Made by a program: the position numbers and the translations under genes. The notes under the pieces were generated by a model. That model made no database searches and was not told where the DNA came from. It saw only the letters and a list, made by a program, of their open reading frames with translations. Shown here piece by piece: positions 35,530 through 45,988 of a DNA stretch of 64,000 nucleotides. Position 1 is the stretch's first letter; every line of letters starts with the position of its first letter. Origin of the DNA: Nocardioides cavernae (GTDB lineage Bacteria > Actinomycetota > Actinomycetes > Propionibacteriales > Nocardioidaceae); assembly GCF_013410035.1 (NCBI RefSeq), contig NZ_JACCBW010000002.1, forward strand, positions 1,178,001 to 1,242,000, written 5' to 3'.

Positions 35530-36258
35530 ATGCGCACGCTCGTCACCGGCGGCACCCGCGGCATCGGCGCGGCCGTCGCCCTCCGCCTCGCCACCGACGG
35601 GCACGACCTCGTGCTCGGCTACGCCCGCGACGACGAGGCTGCCGCGCGGGCAGCAGAGGCGTGCCGCCGCCGGGGGGTCGCCTGCACGACCGTCCGGGCC
35701 GACCTCATGACCGACGCCGGCGTCGACGAGCTCTTCGCCGCCACCGGCGACCTGACCGGTGTCGTCAACAACGCCGGGGCGACGCTCCACATCGGCCCCC
35801 TCGCCGAGACCCCGCCCGACGTCGTACGCAGGACGGTCGACCTCAACCTCACCTCGGCGCTCCTGGTCGCGCGGGCCGCGGTCCTCGCCATGGGCCGCTC
35901 CCACGGTGGTGCCGGGGGCGTCCTGGTCAACATCAGCTCGGGCGCCGCCACGCTGGGCTCGCCGGGGGAGTACGTCCAGTACGCCGCCGCGAAGGCCGGC
36001 GTCGACGCGCTCACCACCGGCCTCGCCCAGGAGGTCGCCCGCGAAGGCGTGCGCGTGGTCGGCGTGGCACCCGGGATCATCGACACGACCATCCACGCCG
36101 ACGCGGGCGAGCCCGGCCGGGTCGAGCGGGTGGGCCCGCTCGTGCCGCTCGGGCGTGCCGGCACTCCCGAGGAGGTCGCCGGCGCGGTCGCGTGGCTGCT
36201 GTCGGACGAGGCGTCGTACGTCACCGGCACGACGCTGCGCGTCGCGGGCGGTCGCTAG
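35530..36258 (+). CDS. SDR family oxidoreductase (FabG-like)
   Basis: 242 residues from ATG 35530, 19 nt after the transporter stop. TAGACA at 35518-35523 may be a leaderless -10. It has the classical short-chain dehydrogenase motifs: TGGTRGIGAAVAL for NADP(H), VNNAG, the catalytic Ser in INISSGAATL and YAAAK, and the C-terminal YVTGTTLRVAGG. Similar to 3-oxoacyl-ACP reductases. Substrate unknown. Confidence 0.9.
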   Translation: MRTLVTGGTRGIGAAVALRLATDGHDLVLGYARDDEAAARAAEACRRRGVACTTVRADLMTDAGVDELFAATGDLTGVVNNAGATLHIGPLAETPPDVVRRTVDLNLTSALLVARAAVLAMGRSHGGAGGVLVNISSGAATLGSPGEYVQYAAAKAGVDALTTGLAQEVAREGVRVVGVAPGIIDTTIHADAGEPGRVERVGPLVPLGRAGTPEEVAGAVAWLLSDEASYVTGTTLRVAGGR

Positions 36259-36348
36259 CGCGCGATCGACAACACCTGCCCGCTGCAGGCCATCAGCCTG
36301 ACAACAATTGCCGGTGGGACGGGTGCCGTGGGTCACTACGGTGAGCGC

Positions 36349-37284
36349 ATGAGGGTCCTGCTCGCGCTCGGCGGCAACGCCATGACGAACGCCGACGGTC
36401 GTGCGCGACCGGAGGACCAGATCTCGGCCGCGCAGGTCGCGATGGCCGCGGTCGCCGGCCTGCTCGAGCACGACCACGACGTGGTCGTCACCCACGGCAA
36501 CGGCCCCCAGGTGGGCAACCTGCTCGTCAAGAACGAGCTGGCCGCGGGCGTCGTCCCGCCCGTGCCCCTCGACTGGTGCGGCGCCCAGACCCAGGCCACC
36601 CTCGGCTTCGTCCTGATGGACGCGCTCGACGGTGAGCTCGCCGCGCGCGGCATCGACCGGCGCAGCGCCGCCCTGGTCACCCGCACCCTCGTCGACGCCG
36701 ACGACGCGGGCTTCGTCCGCCCCACCAAGCCCATCGGCCGTCACCTGCCGGAGGCCGAGGCCAGGGTGCTCGTCGGCCACGGCGAGACCTGGGAGGACCG
36801 CGGCGAGAAGGGCTGGCGCCGGGTCGTCGCCTCGCCCGAGCCGCGCGAGATCCTCGACGCCCCCGCCGTGCTCGCGCTCATCGAGGCCGGCTTCGTGGTG
36901 GTCGCCAACGGCGGTGGCGGGATCCCGCACGTACGCCGTCCCGACGGCTCCCTCGCCGGCGTCGAGGCGGTCATCGACAAGGACCTCGGGGCCGCCCTGC
37001 TCGCGCAGACCACCCGCGCCGACGTGCTCGTCGTCGCCACCGACGTCCCCCACGCCGTGATCCGCTGGGGGCAGCCCGACGCCGAGCCCCTCGGCCGCGT
37101 CACCGTCGAGGAGCTGCGACGCCACGCCGCCGACGGCCACTTCGCCTCCGGGTCGATGGGCCCCAAGGTCGACGCGGTCTGCCGCTTCGTCGAGGCCACC
37201 GGCGGCACCGGCGTCATCACGAGCCTCGACCAGATCACCGCCGCCGTCGCAGGCGACGCCGGCACCGTCGTCGTACCCCAGTAA
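36349..37284 (+). CDS. arcC: Carbamate kinase
   Basis: 311 residues from ATG 36349, with TACGGT at 36337-36342 placed 6 nt upstream (leaderless). Family motifs: [23 protein letters not shown], the substrate-loop [35 protein letters not shown] and [19 protein letters not shown]. It makes ATP from carbamoyl phosphate and ADP, releasing ammonia and CO2. There are no arginine deiminase or ornithine carbamoyltransferase genes here. The next gene, 19 nt away, opens barbiturate or cyanurate-type rings, and AllFGH-like subunits lie at 9.7-13.3 kb, so a ureido-acid phosphorolysis route is the likely source of its substrate. Confidence 0.93.
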   Translation: MRVLLALGGNAMTNADGRARPEDQISAAQVAMAAVAGLLEHDHDVVVTHGNGPQVGNLLVKNELAAGVVPPVPLDWCGAQTQATLGFVLMDALDGELAARGIDRRSAALVTRTLVDADDAGFVRPTKPIGRHLPEAEARVLVGHGETWEDRGEKGWRRVVASPEPREILDAPAVLALIEAGFVVVANGGGGIPHVRRPDGSLAGVEAVIDKDLGAALLAQTTRADVLVVATDVPHAVIRWGQPDAEPLGRVTVEELRRHAADGHFASGSMGPKVDAVCRFVEATGGTGVITSLDQITAAVAGDAGTVVVPQ

Positions 37285-37303
37285 GTCACCCGAAAGGAAG
37301 CCC

Positions 37304-38410
37304 ATGCCCAGCGCCATCGAAGTACGCAAGGTCCCCATCCACTCCGTGGCCGACGCCTCCGAGCTCACCAAGCTCGTCGACGAGGGCGTCATCGCGGCCG
37401 ACCGCGTCTTCGCGATCATCGGCAAGACCGAGGGCAACGGCGGCGTCAACGACTACACGCGCATCATCGCCGACCGCGCCTTCCGCGAGGCGCTCGTCGC
37501 GAAGGGCGCCGACCCCGAGCAGGTCAAGGGCGTCCCGATCGTGTGGTCGGGCGGCACCGACGGCGTCATCAGCCCCCACGCCACCATCTTCGCCACCACC
37601 GACGTCCCCGAGGACGACCCCTCGCGCGAGGAGATGCGGCTCACCGCCGGCTTCGCGATGAGCGAGCCGATCCTGCCCGAGGAGATCGGCTACACCGCGA
37701 TGATCGAGAAGGTCGCCGCCGGCGTGAAGGTCGCGATGGAGCGCGCGGGGATCACCGACCCGGCCGACGTGCACTACGTGCAGACCAAGACCCCGCTGCT
37801 GACGATCCACACCATCCGCGACGCCAAGGCGCGCGGCAAGAGCGTGTGGACCGAGCACACCCACGAGTCGATGGACCTCTCCAACGGCGTCACCGGCCTC
37901 GGCATCGCCGTCGCGCTCGGCGAGATCGAGATGCCGACCGACGCCGACGTCATGCACAACCGCGAGCTCTACTCCTCGGTCGCCTCGTGCTCCTCGGGCG
38001 TCGAGCTCGACCAGGCCCAGATCGTCGTCGTCGGCAACGCGAAGGGCGTCGGCGGCCGCTACCGCATCGGTCACTCGGTGATGAAGGACGCGCTCGACGC
38101 CGACGGCATCTGGGAGGCCATCGCCTCGGCCGGGCTCGACCTGCCGGAGCGTCCGCGCACCAGCGACCTCGAGGGCAGGCTCGTCAACGTCTTCCTCAAG
38201 TGCGAGGCCAGCCAGGACGGCATGGTCCGCGGGCGCCGCAACGCGATGCTCGACGACTCCGACGTGCACTGGCACCGCCAGATCAAGTCCTGCGTCGGCG
38301 GCGTGACCGCCGCGGTCACCGGCGACCCGGCGGTCTTCGTGTCCGTCTCGGCCGCCCACCAGGGTCCCGAGGGCGGCGGCCCGGTGGCCGCCATCGTCGA
38401 CCTCGGCTGA
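37304..38410 (+). CDS. Ring-opening amidohydrolase (barbiturase/cyanuric acid hydrolase family)
   Basis: 368 residues from ATG 37304, with a GAAAGGAAG Shine-Dalgarno. The threefold 'Toblerone' family is recognised by [18 protein letters not shown] sequence (here [19 protein letters not shown]), the central Ser-Lys pairs (YVQTKTPLL and [14 protein letters not shown]) and the C-terminal [20 protein letters not shown]. The two activities are barbiturate to ureidomalonate (oxidative pyrimidine route) and cyanuric acid to carboxybiuret (triazine route). The NCS2 permease and Mo hydroxylase in the island favour barbiturase. Co-transcribed with carbamate kinase. Confidence 0.9.
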   Translation: MPSAIEVRKVPIHSVADASELTKLVDEGVIAADRVFAIIGKTEGNGGVNDYTRIIADRAFREALVAKGADPEQVKGVPIVWSGGTDGVISPHATIFATTDVPEDDPSREEMRLTAGFAMSEPILPEEIGYTAMIEKVAAGVKVAMERAGITDPADVHYVQTKTPLLTIHTIRDAKARGKSVWTEHTHESMDLSNGVTGLGIAVALGEIEMPTDADVMHNRELYSSVASCSSGVELDQAQIVVVGNAKGVGGRYRIGHSVMKDALDADGIWEAIASAGLDLPERPRTSDLEGRLVNVFLKCEASQDGMVRGRRNAMLDDSDVHWHRQIKSCVGGVTAAVTGDPAVFVSVSAAHQGPEGGGPVAAIVDLG

Positions 38411-38477
38411 CGACACGCGTACGCCCTCGCGCGGGGCCGGCAGCGCACTGTCGGTCCCGCGTGATGGGGTGTCCTGC

Positions 38478-41400
38478 GTGAGCACGACGACCACCCGCTA
38501 CCGCCTGGTGCAGCCCGACCGCTCGGTCGTGGTGCCCGAGCTCGATGAGCACCAGCAGCGGGTCGTCGACCACGAGGGCGGCCCCCTGCTCGTCCTCGCC
38601 GGTCCGGGCACCGGCAAGACCACGACCCTGGTCGAGGCGATCGTCGACCGCATCGAGCGGCGCGGCGCCTCGCCCGACTCGGTGCTCGCGCTGACCTTCT
38701 CCCGCAAGGCCGCCGAGCAGCTGCGCGACCGCGTGACGGCACGGGTCGCGCGGACGACCTCCACCGGCTCCTGCTCGACCTTCCACTCCTTCGCCTACGC
38801 CCTGGTCCGGAAGTACGCCCCCGCCGAGCTCTACGAGGGCGCCATCCGCCTGCTCTCGGCCCCCGAGGCCGACGTGGTGCTTCGCGAGCTGTTGCGCGAC
38901 AACCCCGAGTCCGTCGTCTGGCCCGAGCCGCTGCGCCGGGCCGCCGGCACCCGCGGCTTCGTGCGTGAGGTCCAGGCCGTCCTGGCCCGCGCGCGGGAGA
39001 AGGGGCTCGACCCCTCCGGCCTGCGCGCCCTCGGCATCGAGCACGACCTGCCCGAGCTCGTGGCCGCCGGGCTGTTCCTCGAGCAGTACCTCACGGTCCT
39101 CGACAACCTCGGCGCGACCGACTACTCCGACCTCATCCGCCGGGCCGTCATCGAGGCCGAGGCCCACCGCGACGAGCTGCGCGCCCGGTGGCGCCACGTC
39201 TTCGTCGACGAGTACCAGGACACCGACCCCGGCCAGGTCGCGCTGCTGCGCGCGCTGGCCGGCGACGGCCGCGACCTGACGGTGGTCGGCGACCCGCACC
39301 AGTCGATCTACGGCTTCCGCGGCGCCGACGTCCGCGGGATCCTCGACTTCCCGGCGAGCTTCCCGACGGTCGGCGGCGCTCCTGCCCCGGTGGTCGTGCT
39401 CCAGCGCACCCGCCGCTTCGGGCCGCGCATCCTGCTCGCCGCCGGGCGCGTCGCCCAGCGCCTCACCCTCACCGGCAGCATCGACGCCGGCGCCCGCGAG
39501 GCGTTCCTCGCCCCCGAGGCGGTCCCCGGTCCGCAGGGCGCGGGTCGCGTCGAGGTCGTCACCTACGACACCGAGCGGGCCGAGGCCGAGCGGCTCGCCG
39601 ACCTGCTGCGCCGCGCGCACCTCGAGGACGGCATCGCGTGGGACCGGATGGCCGTCCTCGTGCGATCCGGGCGGACCAGCATCCCGCCGCTGCGCCGGGC
39701 CCTCGCCGCGGCGGGCGTGCCGGTCGAGGTCGCCTCCGACGACCTGCCGCTGGTCCGCGACCCTGCGGTCGTGCCCCTGCTCGACGGGCTCCGCGCAGTG
39801 GTCAACCTCGACAACGACGACCCGGACTCTCCCGACTTCCTCGACCCGGGTCGGATCGAGTCCCTGCTCCTGTCGCCGCTCGGCGGGCTCGACGCCTCCG
39901 ACCTGCGCGCCCTCGTACGCCGTCTCCGCACCCGCGAGAAGGACGTGCCCGACGCGTCGGCGCGGCGCACCTCCCGGGAGCTGCTGCGGCTCGCCGTCGT
40001 CGAGGCGGGCTTCCTCGACGACGTCGAGGGACCCGACGTCGAGCGTGCGGTCGCGCTCGCGGCGCTGCTGCGCGAGGGCGCCCGGATGCTCGAGGACAGC
40101 GCGGGCGTGGAGGAGATCCTCTGGCACCTCTGGTCCTCGACCGGCTGGCCGCAGCGGCTCCGGCGTCAGGTCGACCTGGGTGGTGCGGCGACCCGACGCG
40201 CGCACCGCGACCTCGACGCGATCGTCGCCCTCTTCGACCTGGCGTCGCGCGCGGTCGACCAGCGCGACCACGTCGGTGTCGCGGCGTTCTTCGCGAGCGT
40301 GGTCGCCCAGCAGCTCCCCGCCGACACCCTGGCCGAGCAGGGCGTGCGCGGCTCGGCCGTGCGCCTGCTCACCGCCCACCGCTCCAAGGGCCTCGAGTGG
40401 GACCTCGTGGTCGTCGCCCACGTCCAGCAGGAGGGCTGGCCCGACCTGCGGCGCCGGACCACCCTGCTCGGGGCCGACCGCATCGGCGTCGACGCCTCCG
40501 GCCACCCCGACCTGGTCCCGCCGGTCAGCGCGCGGGCCCTGCTGATGGAGGAGCGCCGGCTGTTCTACGTCGCGTGCACCCGCGCGCGCCGACGCCTCGT
40601 GGTCAGTGCCGTGCGGTCGCCCGACGACGACGGCGAGCAGCCGTCGCGGTTCCTCGATGAGCTCGGCGTCACCATCGACCACCAAGACGGTCGCCCCGCG
40701 CGGCCGCTGTCCCTGGGCGGGCTCGTCGCCGAGCTGCGCCGCACGGCCGCCGACCCGGCCACCAGCCCCGCCCTGCGCGAGGCCGCAGCCCGGCGCCTGG
40801 CCGCCCTGGCCGCCGAGGAGGTCGACGGACGCCAGCTCGTGCCGGCCGCCGACCCGTCGACCTGGTGGGGCACTCGCAGCTCGACCCGCTCGGTCGAGCC
40901 GATCCGCGACCCGGAGCGCCCCGTGCCCATCTCGGCCAGCATGCTCGAGTCGATCCTGGTCTGCCCGGCCCAGTGGTTCTTCGAGCGCGAGGCCGGGGGA
41001 GTCTCGGCGGTCCACCAGTCCGCCAACCTCGGGCAGGTCCTGCACGCCCTCGCCGAGCGCGTGGCCGTCGGGGAGCTGCCGGCCGAGGTCGAGCCGCTGA
41101 TGGCCGAGGTCGAGGCGATCTGGGACCGGCTCGCCTTCCGCACCCCCTGGTCCCGCCAGCGCGAGCTCGCGCGGATCCGCAAGGCCGTCGCGCGCTTCGT
41201 GCAGTGGCACCTCGACAACCCTCGCCAGTTCCTCGCCGCCGAGGAGCGCTTCCAGAGCACGGTCGACGTCGACGGCCGGCCCGTCCGGCTCACCGGCTTC
41301 GCCGACCGGCTCGAGATCGACGACGCCGGCCGGGTCGTCGTGGTCGACTTCAAGAGCGCCCGCACGGCCCCGACCGGACCCGCCGTCGCCGGCAACCTCC

Positions 41401-41711
41401 AGCTCGCCCTCTACCAGTACGCCGTCGACGCCGGCGCCATCGACGAGGCCGCCGGCCGCCCGGTGGCCTCCGGCGGTGCCGAGCTCGTCCAGCTCGGCAT
41501 CGACGACGACTCCGCGACCGCCCGGGTGCAGGCCCAGCCCCCGCACGCCGAGGCGGGGCCCGAGCGCACGATCCTGCGCGCCGGGCTGGCGCGCGCCGCC
41601 GACCTGGTGCGCTCCGAGACCTTCCCCGCGACGGCCGGTCCGCACTGCCGCGACTGCCCGTTCGTCGCGATCTGCCCGGCGAAGGGCGCAGGGAGCGTGA
41701 CCGTCCAGTGA
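38478..41711 (+). CDS. adnA: AdnA, helicase-nuclease subunit A
   Basis: 1077 residues from GTG 38478 (an in-frame GTG at 38469 is also possible). A UvrD-like helicase: Walker A LAGPGTGKTTT, Walker B VFVDEYQDTDPGQ, motif III/IV GDPHQSIYGFRGADV, motif V LTAHRSKGLEWDLV and motif VI VACTRARRRL. The C terminus is a RecB-type nuclease with VVVVDFKSARTA and LQLALYQYAVDA. It also has an iron-sulfur Cys set: one Cys in ILVCPAQWFFERE and three in HCRDCPFVAICP. The 4-nt overlap with adnB matches the mycobacterial AdnAB operon, which resects double-strand breaks. The Fe-S set identifies this as the A subunit. Confidence 0.93.
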   Translation: MSTTTTRYRLVQPDRSVVVPELDEHQQRVVDHEGGPLLVLAGPGTGKTTTLVEAIVDRIERRGASPDSVLALTFSRKAAEQLRDRVTARVARTTSTGSCSTFHSFAYALVRKYAPAELYEGAIRLLSAPEADVVLRELLRDNPESVVWPEPLRRAAGTRGFVREVQAVLARAREKGLDPSGLRALGIEHDLPELVAAGLFLEQYLTVLDNLGATDYSDLIRRAVIEAEAHRDELRARWRHVFVDEYQDTDPGQVALLRALAGDGRDLTVVGDPHQSIYGFRGADVRGILDFPASFPTVGGAPAPVVVLQRTRRFGPRILLAAGRVAQRLTLTGSIDAGAREAFLAPEAVPGPQGAGRVEVVTYDTERAEAERLADLLRRAHLEDGIAWDRMAVLVRSGRTSIPPLRRALAAAGVPVEVASDDLPLVRDPAVVPLLDGLRAVVNLDNDDPDSPDFLDPGRIESLLLSPLGGLDASDLRALVRRLRTREKDVPDASARRTSRELLRLAVVEAGFLDDVEGPDVERAVALAALLREGARMLEDSAGVEEILWHLWSSTGWPQRLRRQVDLGGAATRRAHRDLDAIVALFDLASRAVDQRDHVGVAAFFASVVAQQLPADTLAEQGVRGSAVRLLTAHRSKGLEWDLVVVAHVQQEGWPDLRRRTTLLGADRIGVDASGHPDLVPPVSARALLMEERRLFYVACTRARRRLVVSAVRSPDDDGEQPSRFLDELGVTIDHQDGRPARPLSLGGLVAELRRTAADPATSPALREAAARRLAALAAEEVDGRQLVPAADPSTWWGTRSSTRSVEPIRDPERPVPISASMLESILVCPAQWFFEREAGGVSAVHQSANLGQVLHALAERVAVGELPAEVEPLMAEVEAIWDRLAFRTPWSRQRELARIRKAVARFVQWHLDNPRQFLAAEERFQSTVDVDGRPVRLTGFADRLEIDDAGRVVVVDFKSARTAPTGPAVAGNLQLALYQYAVDAGAIDEAAGRPVASGGAELVQLGIDDDSATARVQAQPPHAEAGPERTILRAGLARAADLVRSETFPATAGPHCRDCPFVAICPAKGAGSVTVQ

Positions 41712-44700
41712 CCCAGCAGACCGGCCAGACCCACCGCACCGACCAGGACGTACGGGCCTTCCGGCCCGTCCGGCTCGACTCTCCGGAGGACCTGCGCGCC
41801 CTCATGGGGGCCACCCACGCCGCCAGCGCCGAGCAGTGGGCCGCCATCACCTCGCCGCTGCGCCCCACCGTGGTGGTCGCCGGCGCCGGCAGCGGCAAGA
41901 CCACCCTGATGGCGCAGCGGGTCGTGTGGCTCGTCGCGACCGGCCGGGTCCGCCCCGAGGAGGTCCTCGGCCTGACCTTCACCACCAAGGCCGCCGCCGA
42001 GCTGCGCCACCGGGTCACCGCCGCCCTCGGTGCCGCGGGCCTGCTCGACCGGTCCGTCGTCGCCGAGGGGGAGGACGTCCTCGAACCGACCGTCGCGACC
42101 TACCACGCCTACGCCGCCAACCTCCTCGCCGACCACGGCCTGCGGATCGGCCACGAGCCCGACACCCGCGTCGTCTCCGACGCCTCGCGCTACCAGCTCG
42201 GTGCGCGGGTGATCGAGCGGTTCACGGGTCACATCGAGCTGCTGACCGACCACCCCGCGACCGCCATCCAGAACCTGCTGGCCCTCGACGGGGCGATGAG
42301 CGAGCACCTCGTCGACCCCGCCGACGTGCGGCGCGTCGACGACGACGCCCGCCGCGGGTTCGAGCGGGCGATCGCGGAGGAGCAGGCAGGCAAGGCCCGC
42401 AAGACCTACCTCGAGGGGCCGGTAAAGGCGATCAACGCGATCGACCGGCGCGCGGAGCTGCTCCAGCTCGTCGAGGGCTACCGCAGGCTCAAGGCCGACC
42501 TCGGCCTGATGGACTTCGGCGACCAGATCGCCCTGGCCGCGCGACTCGTCGAGGACCAGCCGGAGGTGGGAGAGCTCGAGCGGTCGCGCTTCAAGGTCGT
42601 CCTCCTCGACGAGTACCAGGACACCTCGGTCGCGCAGGCCACGATGCTCGCGCGGCTGTTCTCCGGGCCCGACGACGACCACGGCCTCGGCCACCCCGTC
42701 ATGGCCGTCGGCGACCCCAACCAGGCCATCTACGGCTGGCGCGGGGCCTCGGTGTCCAACATCCTCAACTTCGCCGACACCTTCCCCGCGGCGGACGGCG
42801 AGCCGGGTCGGCTCCCGCTCACCGTCAACCGGCGCTCGGACCGGCGCATCCTCGACGTCGCCAACCGGCTGGCCGAGCCCCTGCTCGAGGCCTACGGCGA
42901 CAAGGTGGCGCGCCTCGTCGCTGCGGACGGCGCCCCCGACGGACGCGTCGAGACCCACGTCCTCGAGCGCGCGGTCGACGAGCTCGCGTGGCTGGCCGCG
43001 GAGGTGCAGCGGACGCACGAGGCCGGCACCGCGTGGTCCGACATCGGCGTGTTGAGCCGCGACAACTCCCAGGCCGAGGAGGTCTACGACACCCTCACCT
43101 CGGCCAGCATCCCGGTGGAGATCGTCGGGCTGTCGGGACTCATCCGCCTGCCCGAGGTGGCCGAGGTGGTCGCCACCCTGACGCTGCTCCACGACGTCAC
43201 CGCCAACTCCTCGATGCTCACCCTGCTGACCGGGCCGCGCTGGGCGATCGGCCCACGCGACCTGCGCCTGCTCGCCGAGAGGGCCGCCGAGATCGCGGGC
43301 GCCCGCGGTCGCCGGGAGACCGCCACGATCGCCGACCAGCTCCTGCAGATCGCCGACGGCATCGACGCCTCGGAGCTCCCCGCACTCAGCGACGCCGTCG
43401 AGTCACCCGGTGAGGCGGCCTACTCCCGCGAGGCGCTCGACCGGTTCGCCCTGCTCGCCTCCGAGCTGCGCCGGCTCCGCAGCAACGTCGGCGACCCGCT
43501 CCTCGACGTCGTGCGCCGCATCATCGACACCACGGGCGTCGACGTCGAGCTGGCCTCGGCGACCTCGCAGGCCGCCTCCGCCCGCCGCGACAACCTCGAC
43601 CTCTTCGTCAAGGCCGTCGCCGAGTTCCAGTCCGTCGACGGCGACGTGACGCTGCCCGCCCTGCTGGCCTACCTCACCGCGGAGGACGACCAGGGCAACG
43701 GCCTCGACGTCGCCACCCCGACGGCCGCCGACTCGGTCAAGCTCCTGACGGTCCACCGGGCCAAGGGCCTCGAGTGGTCCTCGGTCTACTGCGTCGGCGT
43801 CGGCGAGACCCGCTTCCCCAGCAACCGCTCCCGCACCCTGTGGACCTCGTCGCCCGCGGTGCTCCCCGCGCCGCTGCGCGGCGACCGCGCGGACCAGCCG
43901 CAGCTCGCCGGGCACGACAAGGCCGCGCTCGACGCCTACCGCGCCGCGACCAAGGCCCACGACGCCGAGGAGGAGCTGCGCCTGGGCTACGTCGCCTACA
44001 CCCGCGCCGCCCATCACCTCAGCGTGACGTCGTACGTCTGGGGCCAGCGCTCCACACCCTTCGGCCCCTCCGACTACCAGCGCGTGGTGCGCGACCAGCT
44101 CGAGGAGTGGGGCCAGCCGGTCGAGCGGTGGATCGACAAGCCGCCGGCCAAGTCGCCCAACCCCAACGACGACGTCGACACCTCGCGCCCCTGGCCGGTC
44201 CCCGAGGTGGGGGAGGAGGCCAGGCGCCGCATCGTCGCAGCGGAGCTTGTCCGCACCGTCGACCGCACCGCGGCCGACGAGGGCCTCGACATGGTCGAGG
44301 CCGCGCGCGTCGGCGAGTGGGACGAGGACCTCGCCCAGCTCCTCGCCGAGGCTCGCGCCGAGCGCGCCACCGTCGTCGACCTCCCGCTCCCCAGCAGCCT
44401 GTCGGCGACCTCGCTCGCCCGGCTGCGCGACGACCCCGAGGCCTTCGCCCGCGACCTCGCGCGGCCGATGCCGCGCCCGCCCGCACCGGCAGCCCGGTTC
44501 GGCACGGCCTTCCACGCGTGGGTCGAGGAGCGCTTCGGCCAGCAGGCGCTCATCGAGCCCGACGAGCTGCCCGGTCGTGCCGACGCCGGCATCGACGACG
44601 AGGCCGACCTCGGCGAGGTGGTGAAGCGGTTCGAGGACGGACCGTTCGGCGACCGCGCCCCGCACGCCGTCGAGGCGCCCTTCGCCCTCGTCCTCGGCGG

Positions 44701-44965
44701 CCAGGTCGTCCGTGGCCGCATCGACGCGGTCTACGCCGAGCCCGCCGACGCAGAGGGCGGCTACCTGGTGGTCGACTGGAAGACCAGCCGCCACGAGACG
44801 TCCGACCCGCTCCAGCTCGCCCTCTACCGCCTCGCGTGGGCCGAGCTGACCGGTACGCCGCTGGAGCAGGTGCGGGCGGTCTTCCACTACGTCCGGTCCG
44901 GACGCACCGTCGCGCCGGCCGACCTGCCCGGGCGCGCGGAGCTCGAGAAGCTGCTGGCGGTCTGA
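41708..44965 (+). CDS. adnB: AdnB, helicase-nuclease subunit B
   Basis: 1085 residues from GTG 41708, overlapping adnA by 4 nt. UvrD motor motifs: VVAGAGSGKTTLMAQRV, VVLLDEYQDTSVAQ, GDPNQAIYGWRGASV, LTVHRAKGLEWSSVY and YVAYTRAAHHL. The C-terminal RecB nuclease has FGTAFHAWVEERFG, VRGRIDAVYAEP and VVDWKTSRHETSD followed by LQLALYRLAWAEL. Within AdnAB of mycobacteria this subunit provides the main motor. A cluster of four 48-nt repeats follows its stop. Confidence 0.93.
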   Translation: MTQQTGQTHRTDQDVRAFRPVRLDSPEDLRALMGATHAASAEQWAAITSPLRPTVVVAGAGSGKTTLMAQRVVWLVATGRVRPEEVLGLTFTTKAAAELRHRVTAALGAAGLLDRSVVAEGEDVLEPTVATYHAYAANLLADHGLRIGHEPDTRVVSDASRYQLGARVIERFTGHIELLTDHPATAIQNLLALDGAMSEHLVDPADVRRVDDDARRGFERAIAEEQAGKARKTYLEGPVKAINAIDRRAELLQLVEGYRRLKADLGLMDFGDQIALAARLVEDQPEVGELERSRFKVVLLDEYQDTSVAQATMLARLFSGPDDDHGLGHPVMAVGDPNQAIYGWRGASVSNILNFADTFPAADGEPGRLPLTVNRRSDRRILDVANRLAEPLLEAYGDKVARLVAADGAPDGRVETHVLERAVDELAWLAAEVQRTHEAGTAWSDIGVLSRDNSQAEEVYDTLTSASIPVEIVGLSGLIRLPEVAEVVATLTLLHDVTANSSMLTLLTGPRWAIGPRDLRLLAERAAEIAGARGRRETATIADQLLQIADGIDASELPALSDAVESPGEAAYSREALDRFALLASELRRLRSNVGDPLLDVVRRIIDTTGVDVELASATSQAASARRDNLDLFVKAVAEFQSVDGDVTLPALLAYLTAEDDQGNGLDVATPTAADSVKLLTVHRAKGLEWSSVYCVGVGETRFPSNRSRTLWTSSPAVLPAPLRGDRADQPQLAGHDKAALDAYRAATKAHDAEEELRLGYVAYTRAAHHLSVTSYVWGQRSTPFGPSDYQRVVRDQLEEWGQPVERWIDKPPAKSPNPNDDVDTSRPWPVPEVGEEARRRIVAAELVRTVDRTAADEGLDMVEAARVGEWDEDLAQLLAEARAERATVVDLPLPSSLSATSLARLRDDPEAFARDLARPMPRPPAPAARFGTAFHAWVEERFGQQALIEPDELPGRADAGIDDEADLGEVVKRFEDGPFGDRAPHAVEAPFALVLGGQVVRGRIDAVYAEPADAEGGYLVVDWKTSRHETSDPLQLALYRLAWAELTGTPLEQVRAVFHYVRSGRTVAPADLPGRAELEKLLAV

Positions 44966-44973
44966 CGCCCCGG

Positions 44974-45196
44974 CGGTGCGTGAGACACGTTCTGCGCGCC
45001 CGGAACCTGCCTCACGCACCGGGCGTTCGCCGAGCGGTGCGTGAGACACGTTTTGCACGCGCAGAACCTGCCCCACGCACCGGGCGTACGCCGAGCGGTG
45101 CGTGACCCACGTTCCGAGCCCCCGAAATGTGGCTCACTCACCGCCGAGCGGTGCGTGAGACATGTTTCCCACCCGCAGAACCTGCCTCACGCACCG
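44974..45196. repeat. Four copies of the 48-nt palindromic repeat (family R48)
   Basis: Copies at 44974-45021, 45035-45082, 45096-45143 and 45149-45196, each exactly 48 nt. Arms are CGGTGCGTGAG and CTCACGCACCG with small changes (copy 3: CGGTGCGTGAC and CTCACTCACCG). The inner half-arms ACACGTTC and GAACCTGC flank a variable centre. The first two spacers are 13 nt and nearly identical (GGCGT(T/A)CGCCGAG, itself palindromic) and the third is a shortened 5 nt (CCGAG), giving periods of 61, 61 and 53. It fills the gap between convergent adnB and deoD. Two more copies occur at 9562-9682. Not a CRISPR: the unit is itself palindromic and the spacers repeat. Confidence 0.9.
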
Positions 45197-45232
45197 CCCG
45201 GCCGCGGGCGGGGCGGGGCGGGGCGCAACGCC

Positions 45233-45943
45233 TCAGCGCAGCGCCGCCGTGAGCGCGATCTCGACCATCTCCCCGAAGGTCTGCTCCCGCTCCTGCGAGG
45301 TGGTCTCCTCACCGGTGACGATGTGGTCGGAGACGGTGCAGATCGCGAGCGCGCGGCGCTTGTGCTTCGCGGCCAGCGTGTAGAGCGCGCTGGCCTCCAT
45401 CTCGACCGCGAGCACGCCGTACTTCACCATCTCGCCGAGCAGTTCGGGCCGCGCGGGGTAGAACGAGTCGCTGGAGAAGATCAACCCCACGTGGAAGGGC
45501 GAGCCTCCCTCGCGCGCCTCTGCGGCCTCGACCGCGCCGCGCAGCAGGCCGAAGTCGGCGACGGGGGCGTAGTCGATGCCGTGGAAGGCGATGCGGTTCA
45601 TCGAGGAGTCGGTGCACGCGCCGGACGCGATGATCACGTCCCGGACGGCGACGTCCTGGGTGACGGCGCCACACGACCCGACGCGGACGATCGAGCGGAC
45701 GTCGTAGTCGGTGAACAGCTCGTTGACGTAGATCGACATCGACGGCTGGCCCATGCCGGAGCCCTGCACCGAGACCGGCTGGCCGCTCCACGTGCCGGTG
45801 TAGCCGTACATCCCGCGGACCTCGCTGTAGCACCTCGCGTCGTCGAGGAAGGTCTCCGCGATCCACCGCGCCCGCAGGGGGTCGCCGGGCAGCAGGACGG
45901 TGGGGGCGATGTCGCCGGGCTGGGCGCCGATGTGCGTGCTCAC
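45233..45943 (-). CDS. deoD: DeoD-type purine nucleoside phosphorylase
   Basis: 236 residues from GTG 45943. TAGGCT at 45956-45951 ends 7 nt before the start, so it is probably leaderless. Motifs: [43 protein letters not shown], the substrate-binding [14 protein letters not shown] and [10 protein letters not shown] with the catalytic Asp. Hexameric DeoD enzymes phosphorolyse purine (deoxy)ribonucleosides to base plus (deoxy)ribose-1-phosphate. Length is normal (235-240). Confidence 0.95.
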   Translation of the reverse strand: MSTHIGAQPGDIAPTVLLPGDPLRARWIAETFLDDARCYSEVRGMYGYTGTWSGQPVSVQGSGMGQPSMSIYVNELFTDYDVRSIVRVGSCGAVTQDVAVRDVIIASGACTDSSMNRIAFHGIDYAPVADFGLLRGAVEAAEAREGGSPFHVGLIFSSDSFYPARPELLGEMVKYGVLAVEMEASALYTLAAKHKRRALAICTVSDHIVTGEETTSQEREQTFGEMVEIALTAALR

Positions 45944-45988
45944 GACGCCCAGCCTAGGTGCTGCACCACCCGTGGATAGCCTGAGCCG

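Noticed and set aside
38316..41645. 1109-codon open frame on the minus strand opposite adnA
   Set aside because: Low-complexity, Gly/Arg/Asp/Val/Glu-rich translation typical of an antisense frame in GC-rich DNA; the plus strand encodes all AdnA motifs.
44974..45196. CRISPR-like array (regular repeats with spacers)
   Set aside because: The 48-nt units are palindromic and the spacers are nearly identical to each other and very short (13, 13 and 5 nt). No cas genes are present, and the same unit occurs elsewhere.
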